Below are positions 34,980 through 46,900 of a stretch of DNA of 64,000 nucleotides, piece by piece. Position 1 is the first letter of the stretch. Each line of letters opens with the position of its first letter. The position numbers and the translations under genes are program-made. The notes beneath the pieces are model-generated. The model saw nothing but the letters and a program-made list of their open reading frames with translations, did not search any database and was not told the DNA's origin. Source of the DNA: Streblospio benedicti (Eukaryota > Annelida > Polychaeta > Spionida > Spionidae); the NCBI GenBank assembly GCA_019095985.1, contig CM032661.1, positions 31,021,126-31,085,125 of the forward strand, written 5' to 3'.

Positions 34980-37900
34980 CTGCAACAGGGAAAACAATGA
35001 TGATGTTCAATTACAAAAAACAAATATAGTCACAATTTATGTCACACTCAATCAATTCAGACCGCAAAATATGAATTACCTATTTTGTATCAAATATTTA
35101 AATGGCCTTGCAGTAATCGGAAAAAAAGATGTGATACTAATTTTGTTTTAAGACAAATTAAGACCTAATTTTATGTTAATAAAACATTTTTACAGCTGTC
35201 ATTTTCTCATAAACTAGAGTAAAACTTTTAAAGAGATTTTAAGCATGCATGGATGCCCTGTGACTATCATCATTTGCTTTTGTGACACTATTTAGAGTGC
35301 TGGGGAAACGATAGGTAGCCGATAGTATTGTGAGTAAAACATACCTGTAAATTATATACACATGCCTCAGAACAGGACATTTTGGCATGTCGTATACTGA
35401 ATTAATTTGCAGATACTATTTTTTTACATTTACTTACCATGCTAACCATATCGCCCTGAGGCTACGTTCACAAATGGCCTCAGAAAATTTACACACAACA
35501 TTATGAACCGTACATTTTTAAGACAATTACATGGCATTGTTTTGTTTGTGTAAGTATCGTACTATCACATTAACCGGGTTTCTGCATAACGATATTCAAA
35601 AGATCAACCGATTATTGTCTGCTAGTCCCTGCACGAGTGATATACCGATAGTCCATGGCTTTTTCTCTGGGAAAATGTGCAGATTTACGTCAAAAGCAGA
35701 ATCAACACTCAGTTTTCGTTATTTGGCCTTGTGATATCATTCGTTATCATGGATGAACCCATCAACACTAGTGGTGATTGTGATTGGCTGGAATTCGCGA
35801 CCCACTTTTACAAACATTAGGGTATATTGTGAATCATGGCTATCCTGTGATGGAGCAGTCAATTATGATGATGGACACCAAAGTCACTCACATCATCGTT
35901 GGTCGTTAGGAATCTCCTTTAATCTATGTTCAAATTCTGTATGAAAGCTCATTGAGAAATTCATTTTTTACACTTATATGTACATGTAACTAGGTGCAAG
36001 AGTCCAAAATGGAAAAGTGGTAATAATACCTATGGAAATTAAGAACTATAGAAAAATAGAAGGAGACTACTGTACAGCAAGAATTGTCCATTGGAGCATA
36101 AAGACAAAATGATGCCAATATTAGATCTTGCAGTCCAAGTAATAAATAACAAAATTACATAGGTTTTATAGAAAGAGTGTGGCAAATTACTTTGTACTGA
36201 TGACACGATCGGCCATGCCTAAAAAGATGAAAAGAGTGACTCTTGTAGATGAAGTGGTAAGAATCTTTAAGAAATACATCTGGTAACCTTACTGAAAGTG
36301 TAAAAAATGAATTTCTCAAAGAGTTTTCATACAGAATGAAAATAAGTGGGTACCCAACCCAATTTAGACTAGATGTAAATACCAGTAGAATGCAAACGCA
36401 TGAAAAACAAGTGGAACGAGAGAAAACAGCGTATTTCCGATATATAGACCAAAAGGGATATAAACAGAAAGAGAGAAATAAATAAATAAATAAATAAATA
36501 GGATACAAAGACTGCATGAAACAGTTCTATTTTGTCCCCCAACACCAGATATAGCACACTTGCTAAGAAACTAAAAAGTATTGCTGACCAAGAGTCTGAC
36601 ACAAAGATCAAGACTGTAGAAAGGGCAGGGCACCGCGGATAGAGAGAATGTTGTCATGGCTACAAGAAAATGAGTCATGTGGAACTTCCAGGAGAACTGT
36701 TTTGTCCATACAAGTGGAGGTAAGGGAGCATGCTCAGCAGAAGGAGTGGTTTATGTAGTTGAATATGTCAGCTGTCAAGAGAATGGTAAAAAAAGTCAAT
36801 ACTTGGGAGAAATAAAGTAATGTAAATGTAAATTGATATAGATTGAAGTACAGTAATTTTTATTAAGATTGAAAAAGAAACCTGTTGGCGTGAAACATGT
36901 TTCAAGATGAATAAAGTTCTTTAATATTTGGATTTTGTTTCTTTGTAATTGTTTTTAATTGTTTTATCAAGTATTGAATGGTAAGAAACAGTGGCATGGT
37001 AAGAAGAAAAAATTATGTATATATTTAATATGACCACATGCACTTTACCATTACCATATTAAGTAGTAGATTTTTGTATATACCCCAGTAAGACGAAAAA
37101 CCAACAAACCTTATCAAAATACAAAATACAGGGCGAGCTGCTATGTAGTGCATAGGAGGGCGGGTATTCCCTAATAACACATAGGAGGGCGGGTATTCCC
37201 TAATAACACTCTAAAAATGGCAGCGCGAGCTATTAGTAGTGACAAAAGAGTGAGGTGTAATATTGTACTTTTGGCAGTAGTTCCGGCTGCTAATGTTATA
37301 GCACAACTAACTCTCCTACATACTACTGTTGTTAGATCCTGTTTATCGCCAGGCATGTGTTCAACAAGGAAGCATATATACACATATATTCCATGTGGCT
37401 GGACCTTTGTACCAATATACAGGAAACATATTCATGTGTTGAGATTGTTGAGATATACTGTAAATACCAATTCAACATGGATACACTTGTGTGCATTGTG
37501 ATGCTATCTGTGTGTGTACAAACAGTGGGGGCTACAGGAGGTATTCAGAGGTTCAGTGATAAAAAACACCAGAAAAGGATCTCTGTAAATCCTGCAAATA
37601 TCGACAGGTTTAGAATACAGCATCTGATGGCATTACGGTCTGCGTTCAAGCCTCACAGCATGTTCAAAAGAAGTGAATATGGTGATCTTCATGATGTTTT
37701 CAAGGACTACATGTCCTGTTATGATAAATTCACACATTTGTTTGATGATAACGTTGCTACATACCACAGTCTCTGTCTCACCAGACAAAAACTGAAGGTC
37801 TGCAAAGACAGAGTGAAAAGGGCTTGTCCAAACATAGAGAAATACATTGCAAAAGGATATCAAGATGCGTATGAAATGATGGCCGATTTCTGGTGCACAT

Positions 37901-40900
37901 ATAACACGACCCACCTCCTCCTACCTGAACTCTTCTTCAACATAGAGGACATGTACCTCAAGTACATAGATTGTCCATATGTGCATGAAATAATGTTAAA
38001 TACAGGAGATTATAGACCATCGATATTTGTTTCCCTAGACAGAGGTGGATTTGCATCCGCTATCCTGATCTACACTGGTGGTGATGGGCTGGGTCATTGG
38101 CAGCCAAACTATAAGTACAGCAACCCTCACGACCCCGTACACAAGGCACTCAGTGCCATTTGGTGTGATGTGCATAAGTATGAGGAAATTATCATAAACA
38201 GCACCATGAGCAATTACTGTGTGATCATGAAGCATATAAACAGTGATCTGAACAATGTTGTGGATACATATCTCAGACACACTGACGGCCTGTACAACTG
38301 GACCACAAGCCTCTGCACCAATTACGAAGACCCTCTAGAGCAGGTGATGAGGATCTCACAGCTAGACAAGTGGCTCGGTAACCAGAAGCCCCATCTGTCA
38401 CCATGCCATGACCACAACATCTATATAGAGGGAGCCACTTGCCTAATTTTTTTCCACACAAGACTTCCTCCTTACTCAGACATTCACAACTTCATGCCAC
38501 CATTTGTCAAGAACATGGAGAATCTGAACGCCTGCTGGGAGCGAGTCAAATCTGCATGTCCTCGTCCAAGCAGTGCAACCCGAAACATCAGTCTCATTAT
38601 TGAGATTTATGACCTGGCGAGTGATATCAGCAAGCAGGATTCAGATCAGGTCTGGGATGCTATATGGCTGTGGTCAGATGAGTACAAGAAAACAGAACAT
38701 GCACAGGTAAACTTGCAGGCATTCTATCAATATCTATCATCTTCAGGAGCCGACGTATCAGCCAGCTCACTGGTGTTTGGCAGCAGCCTGAAGGATGCAA
38801 TGTTGGTCTATAAGAATTTTACATTTCTACATCCTCAGAACATAACAGATTTATTTGACAAACTCAGTTCTGCCTTAGACAAGTTATCACTGGTAAACAA
38901 GGGTGACTATAGTGGTGTCAACATATTTGAGGGATTCTACTCCATGAATGGTAATGTACTTTCTCTACTCCTCACTTGCTTCAATCCTCTGTATGAGTTG
39001 TTTGTAGAAGTGGGTGAGTTTGTGCACTACAAGACTAGCTGTCCACAGTTTTGGCCACTACCATGTGATTGGGATTGAATCAGGCATCAGAGGGATTCAT
39101 TAATGTAGTTGCTATAAGACAGAACACATTAAATACAATAATGAACACAAGATGTATAAGACTGGAGACATGATTGTCCATGTAGAAAATGACAATTCAC
39201 TGACTATCTTCGACTTGTAGATGTAAATCAGCATATGTAAATAGGACTGCAAGTGAGGACTCCAGAATCCAGATGCTCAAATACTATATAGTATGTTGTG
39301 TTAAATAGAATGATGTCATGCTATAATGCAGTTTTGTGAGAATACACTCGTGAAAGACTAGAAATGACACTCAAAGCAAAAAAGGAACACGTTTGTGGAT
39401 TTCCATCTGTGTGTGTGAGATTAAGCCTCAGCATCTTCAAAACTCACTTTCAAGTAAATATAAGAAAATTGGGGGAAATGAGGTGAATTCACAATGTAAA
39501 CTTGAGCACAATGCAATCATCAGAGGCAGCCCATGGCTGATGTTGCTTCTGACTTACATTGTTTGGAGTCTATTTTTTTTTTACAAAACACGAACGATTC
39601 AATGTTTTACTGAAATAAATATACTTCATTATTGCTATGTTTATCTGAATCAGTAATTACTATATATGTTTGTTTATTGATATCTGCTTCAGCAATGTGT
39701 ATAACTACTCATCGTCTTGGTACAAATGGACCGCTATGTTGTAATATGCTTGTCTTGTATCTAACCTTCCTAAAATTTGTCACTGTGTACTGAACCAAAA
39801 TAGATGTCCAGGTTTAGACAAACTGATGGAATGATTTCACCTGTTCTTCGGTCAGGCTCACTTCAAAGTTTACCAGTCAGACTCGCACGGTTGAATTTGT
39901 CTAAACTCTAACACATGCAGATCAAAGGAAGGGCACCCTCATCTTCCCCCAGAGCTATCACACGTACAAAAACCACAGGCTGGGAAAACCTGGCTCTGGT
40001 AGGGCGTAATTATCATTGTATTGCAATAATATTAAAATCAGACTGAACCACTACTTTAGCCTGTGATTTGAATTCTAACACATTGTTTTGAATTGTGAAT
40101 GTTTTGTTTGCTTTTTCGCTTTTACCATCAGGTGTATATTCATATTACTATAGATATACATAGTTACAGATTGTAGAAACTTTATCTGCATCTTCAAATG
40201 ATTTACTTCCAAATGGATTATACTTAAAATGCACAGACAACTATGACTTTTGTTTTAATTGAATTTGTTAGTTTTTTTTATTTTTTATGATTTACATTCA
40301 TGGTAACTTTAAAAAATTATATGAGGGGTATTAAAAATGCAAAACCCGGCATGTTGTAATAAAGTAATATTTTCCAGTCATATCGTGAATTTTTAAAAGG
40401 CAGACCACCAAAAGAATGACGGCGATGTGCATTTTCGTTTTGTCACAATGTACTAGGTTGGAAATCGAGTTTTAATAAATTAAGAATAGATAAGATGTTT
40501 TTATTGTGACAAAACTTAAACATTTTACGTATAAATATTAACAAAATTTAATACCACAGCCGCCTACCAGTCATCACGGTATGCCGGGGTATTGATGTTG
40601 AAAAAAAATAATTAATTAGCTCAAAAATGAATTTTTTATTATTTTTACGGGCCGGGGTATCATGGTAACCCGGGTTATGGCGTGGTGTATCACATGCTAA
40701 TGGTGAAGTTTCCTTTGAATAAATATGCTTCACGTGTAGTTTAGACTACCGTATTTGTTACGTTTTTACTGAACTGCATCACTGATCATCACTCCAGCGT
40801 ATACTGCCACTTCTGTTGGTTTTGCTTATTACGACACATGATTGGTAAAAATACACATACATACATAGGTCACCCAGCAAAGCTAGGGGCCCATCGTTTA

Positions 40901-43900
40901 GTTCTTTAGCATTATACATTATGTTGCCACAGAATTGGGGTAGAAGCAACGTCTTGCTGCGGGGCAAAAAATCAACATCACGTTATTACTATTGAGCTTA
41001 AGGCCGCTGAACATTTCAGCAGTGCGACTTCTGATTGGTTGGATTTTGTGACCCACTTCCACGAATGTTAAGGGGTCTGAATCATGGCGTATATAGATGC
41101 ACTGACCTATGATGTAGACGTCCTGCACGCTGGTGACGTTGTACAGCTTGACAGTGATGATGTTGTAGGCGTTGGGATGGACGCGCCCGAACTCCGTCAC
41201 CTCAAACAGCAGCACGACGATGGAAAACACCTGCACACAATCGCACATTATGGCTTAAATCACATTGATTTTCGTATTACATTGTACGCTTCTGTTCAGT
41301 TTTTTTCCAGAGATTGTAATGGTAAACACCTGATTCATTATAGAGGGTTTAACACTATATGATTATGATCTGTAATGTATTACAGTGGAACCTATCCATG
41401 TGGCCACCGCTGTTTTAGTTATATGGAAATATTTTTTGTCATTTCTTGTTTCCCGCCGTTTCATACATGTATAATGTGAACCTCGCTTTTATTGACAACC
41501 AGTCTTACGCGGGCAATTTTTGTTTCTGGCAGAGTTGTCTACATCAAAGAGTTTTCAATGTACACGTATATTACACTAGTCACAGGTGAAAAAGCTGACC
41601 TCATTCTGAATATCAGATGTCAAGCAAATTGACCTCTGAAATGTTTCACCAGAGAGTGGATTAACATAATTTATGTGACCTGTTTAAATACTGCAACCTG
41701 ATTGGTTGACAAAGCCACACCCATCTGATACTTAGCTGTGATTGGTCACTTGACCTCATTTATATTCATCACCGGCCTGTGATGATTATAGATTAATAGC
41801 CTGTGATAGGTCTGAATTTTTAATGAGACTAGTTATGTGTCAGAGTTCTCTTCAGGACATGTGATACTCAGCGGCTGACCTGGATGGCCGGGTTGAAGAC
41901 GGTGAACTCCACAAACAGAGCGCGCGTCCGCTCGTCCAGCCAGTCGTTCTCCTGCAACACACAGCAAAACGCCTCAACAACAACACACAGCAAAACGCCT
42001 CAACAACAACACACAGCAAAACGCCTCAACACCAACACACAGCAAAACGCCTCAACAACAACACACAGCAAAACGCCTCAACAACAACACACAGCAAAAC
42101 GCCTCAACAACAAACACAGCAAAACTCAACAACAACACACAGCAAAACGCCTCAACAACAACACACAGCAAAAGCAAACACAGCAAAAACGCCTCAACAA
42201 CAACACACAGCAAAACGCCTCAACAACAAACACACAGCAAAACACCAACAACACACACACAGCAAAACGCCTCAACAACACACAGCAAAACGCCTCAACA
42301 ACAACACACAACCGCCTTAACAACAACACACAGCAAAACGCCAACAACAAACAACAAACACAGCAAAATGCCAACACACACCAAAATGCCAACACCAACA
42401 CACAGCAAAACGCCTCAACAACAACACACAGCAAAACGCCTCAACAACAACACACAGCAAAATGCCTCAACACCAACACACAGCAAAACGCCTCAACAAC
42501 AACACACAGCAAAACGCCTCAACAACAACACACAGCAAAACGCCTCAACAACAACACACAGCAAAACGCCTCAACAACAACACACAGCAAAACGCCTCAA
42601 CAACAACACACAGCAAAACGCCTCAACAACAACACACAGCAAAACGCCTCAATAGCAGTCACACTGTGACCTACTGTCAGATTTTCAATTTCAAATCGTT
42701 CACGAACATTCAGATGCTCCATTAAACTCTTTCACTCACCTTAAAGGTGTTGTGCTGTGACCTATTTTAACCCTTAACAAACATTTTAATGTGTTTCCTT
42801 TTAACTCTTACACCTACCTAATATGTTCCGCGTTAACTCTTTCTCCCACCTAATGGGTTCCACATTAACTCTTTTCACCACCTTAACATGTACCACGTTA
42901 ACTCTTTCCCCCACCTTGAGGTGCTGTAGGGTGGCGCGTGTTTTGTTGACTCCGGTGAACAGCGTCTGCACAAAGCCGCCTCCGTCGTAGTACGAGGAAA
43001 AGTCGCCGGCCAGAATCGGCGTCAGCAGCTGGTAGCCTGACGCGTAGCGCCACGCCGAGGGGGACTAAAACACCGCGACAGAGGCTCAATGTCAGCGCAT
43101 TGTAAGCAAGACTAATGGTGCGTTCGCGTGCTCTTTCTGACCTTGAAAATACAAGCTACGTGGTCGCACGTACGACTCGTGTCTGTTCGTCTATTCGGTA
43201 GTAAAAGTACTGTTTGTAATCTAAATCAATTAATTTTGTTTTATTTGTAAGTGACTAATAAGCCCTGAAGGGCTGGGTATACTTTATGAATAATTAAAAG
43301 TATTGTGATTAGTATATACTATGTCACAATAATAATTAAAAATCAAATCAATCAAATCAATGTACTTACTTACCTAATACATTACTAACAGAATATGGAT
43401 TTATGTAAAAGATCTTGTATGATACTCTTATTAATGATGTACTTATGTGTGAAGGGCCTGCGGATGTGCTTGTACATTCAAATTGTGTTTACATATGTTA
43501 TCATGTCTAGATATATATAAAACTTACCATTTAAAACTTTTTTGATCTCTGCTATTTTGATTTTCCAATGTCAATGTCGGTAGATCGGTCCTCAGAAAAT
43601 GTTACGAGTTTCTGACTGGGAACGTGCGTTCGGGTGAATTTCTCATATGGGAAGCTCATATTTTCGAGGTTGGAAGGAGCATACGAACGTACCATAATGC
43701 ATGGGTAAACTTATGAGAAAATCAAAACATTTTACCACAGATTGTAAATCATATTTTCCATTCCCAATCTTTTGAACTAAGTGCAGTTTTTAATAACTTA
43801 CGGATGTGAAGTTGGAAGTACTCTGAATGGACGAGTCGTTAGAAGCTTGCGTCATGTTCCCATCGCTTTCTTCGGCCCATTTGTTTTTTCCCCACCCCAC

Positions 43901-46900
43901 TGGATACGCTCCTGTGTCCACTTTCCCCCAAGTTCTGCAGTGAACGTTCCCCGTCCATCGATGGTCGCATTCGCCTGTAAAACGAACGACTGTTCAACTT
44001 TCATCGCGCACAACAAACACCAATGAAATGAGTAAGCCAGATTAGGTAGGAGATTTTGCTGACCACATATTGATAACTGACCATGATTAAGCAACCACTG
44101 ACCCATACTAACACACACTCAGGGTGAGGATTAGCCACTCGTCCGCTCGTATTGACTAGTAAAAACTAGTGGAGGACGAGTAGAATGTTTTAGCAACACG
44201 TCCTTTTGACGAGTAGCAATTCTGGTCCATTTGGCATACAAATATAGAGCTTTGTGCAAGGAAGACTAGTACCATTTTTAGCAGGGCAAGTAGATATTTG
44301 AGGGTTTGACGAGTAGCACTTTTCCACCTAATCCTGACCTAGCACACTAACACACACTGACCACTCACTGACCACCCACTGCCCGCCGTCCCGTCGTACC
44401 TGGCACGTGGCGGACCTGCCTGAGGCGGGGCATGCCCACCATGACGTTGGCCATGTCCACGAGGTAGGAGCGGTATGCGGGGTGCGCGGCGCCCGCGTAC
44501 AGCGTCCCCGGCACCAGCGTGGTCTGCACGAACGCCCACAGCTCCGGCAGGCTGTGCACCTGCAGAGGGGGAGATTACAGGTGGATCTTTCTCATGTTTG
44601 TTTGGTAGAGTGTGATATCTACGTTTACATATGAATACGTCAGAGGATATAATTGAAAACGGCTATCTATTCAGTTTAATGTGCACCTGCAACAAAATGC
44701 ATGGGTTGAGATTACAGGCGGTTTTCTGATGTTTCTTTGGTAGAATACTGATGACAGCGCGACCCAAACACTTTCTTTTCATTGGTGAATCAAGAAAAAT
44801 ATGTAAATGTACACCTGCAACGCAGAGGCTGAGATTACAGGTGGAACTTTCTACAATATCTAACTGAGTGTGAAGTTTGATAGAATGAGTTCTGTTAAAC
44901 TCCACACAAGAGGAGAAATTGTCTGATCTCTGAGATTACAGGTAGAACTTTCTGATGTTTGTTTGGTAGAGTATGATCTCTCACCCACACTTGTATGATT
45001 ACCTTTTTTGTTTATTTATCCTTTTAGGCCTTAAACTTTGTAGTGTGGGATACCAATTTTTGCACTCACAGGGTGAGGTTACAGGCAGTTTTCTGATGTT
45101 TGTTTGGTAGAATACTGTTGACATTGCGACCCAAACACTTTCTTTTCATTGGTAAATCAAGAAAAATATGCAAATGTAAATGTGGTTATTTATTATAGCC
45201 GCAATTCACTGTTATCGTGCTCTAGCGACTTTACATATTTACGCCAGGTCATTGCAACGTAATGCGTAGGTTGAGATTACAGGGAGTTTTCTGATGTTTG
45301 TTTGGTAGAGTATGATCTCCACGTGTACATATAAATACGTCAAAGGATATCACTGAAAACGGCTATCTGTTCAGTTTAATGGATCTCACTGAGTCCGAAG
45401 TTTAACAGAACAAGTTCTGTTCAAGTCCACACAAGGGGAGAAATTGTCTGATCTCTCACCTGCACTCGTATAATTAACTTTTTCCTCTATTTATCATTTT
45501 TAAGACTCAAACTCTGTAGTGTGGGATACCAATCGAGTGTTTTTGGCAAACATGAGAGAAAGCCTGTTACCTGAAAGAAGCTGATTGTGTCAACGTGGGG
45601 GCTGCTGAGGATGAAGTTCTTGACGGCCTTGTCCTGCAGATGCGTGAACGGGTGGTACTGTCCGTTCACCTGCAAGCAGCGGAACAAACATCACGCCAGA
45701 AAACCGTACTCTAAATCTTACTCTGTGGGAGTCATGTAAATGATTACGAAGTAAAATTCTTTTTAAATGAATGCATGGCGCTTAGCCACTTTGTTGTTGA
45801 CTCATCCAAATCTTTCATCTAATTTTGAAATATAGCGATGCATATACATGTATGTATATTATCAGTTCCTAAAGTCATAAATCGTAAATCGTATATAACA
45901 TAGTAGTCTTTCATTATGTCGTATGATATACTAATAAATTTTAAGCAAATCACTCACCAGTACTAGACATAAAAAATGCAACCAAACAATCACAAACTTG
46001 TAAAATATTTTAACAAAAAAAGCGAGGAGGCGAAATCTAAAAGCGAGGAGGCAGAGGAGGCATCCAAAAAAGCGACGAGGCGGTCGCCTCCTCTGCCTCA
46101 GCCTAGTTACGGGCCTGATATTATGACAAATGCTGGACGTCTTACTCTAGTTATTGGCATTATCCTATGCGACTATTCAAACCAAGTGAGTATGTGATGT
46201 TTTTGACATCATAATGATGGAAAGATGTGAATCGAGTATATGAGAGTCTGGGCTTATCTATACACATTCATACTTATTTAACAAAGTGTGTTATTGCAAA
46301 ATGATACAACATTGATTATGTAAATAACATGGTAAAATATTTCATATAATTTTATCAGCTATGAAAAAAATTACATAAGAAAAGTGGCCACATCAAAAAA
46401 CTGCCAATAACTAGAGTGAGGCATCTACACTTGATACGGCAGTCCATTCATTTCACTAAACCTACACCTAAACCTACTATTTCAATGAAACACATATTTC
46501 TTAGAGCTATACAACATGAAGCAAATGAGAATTACCATGTAGAAAGTGACGACCATGAATGCAATGTAGATGAGTCCGTCAAACAGGATTGTGCGGATGT
46601 GCGAATCTTTGTCCAGCTTTTGACGTACCTACAAAACCAAGCACATAATTCCCTGCACTACACTGTACTAAAGATACTCGTATCCAAATTGCAATGATAA
46701 ATGCAAAGGCAGATCCAGGCAGGGACACAGGAGGCATGTCCCCCATTTCCCCACCAAAATACATTATTTTCAAAGCAGAGTTTTTCACATGTGCATATGA
46801 AACCCATGAGATTGCCGCTCCCCCTTTTCTAAAATCCTGGATCTGCCAGTGAAATGCACATAAATCAATGATGAAACTAGCCGACTACATGAACTTATAA

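Noticed and set aside
37357-37476. In-frame upstream ATG of the nested gene
   Set aside because: It would bury the signal peptide 40 residues inside the protein; the ATG at 37477 has better context and opens the signal peptide.
37217-37501. 94-aa ORF overlapping the start of the nested gene
   Set aside because: Different frame, no recognisable motif, ends just after the nested gene start; at most an upstream ORF in its leader.
40560-40700. Possible inverted-repeat element with GCCGGGGTAT blocks
   Set aside because: Only short, imperfect mirror similarity; ends cannot be defined.
41952-42655. Possible CRISPR-like array
   Set aside because: Direct head-to-tail minisatellite with no unique spacers, in an animal intron.
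41884-42669. 261-aa ORF of TTHSKTPQQQ repeats on the plus strand
   Set aside because: The 26-base minisatellite lacks stop codons in this orientation; it begins in antisense of E24 and has no start or splice context.
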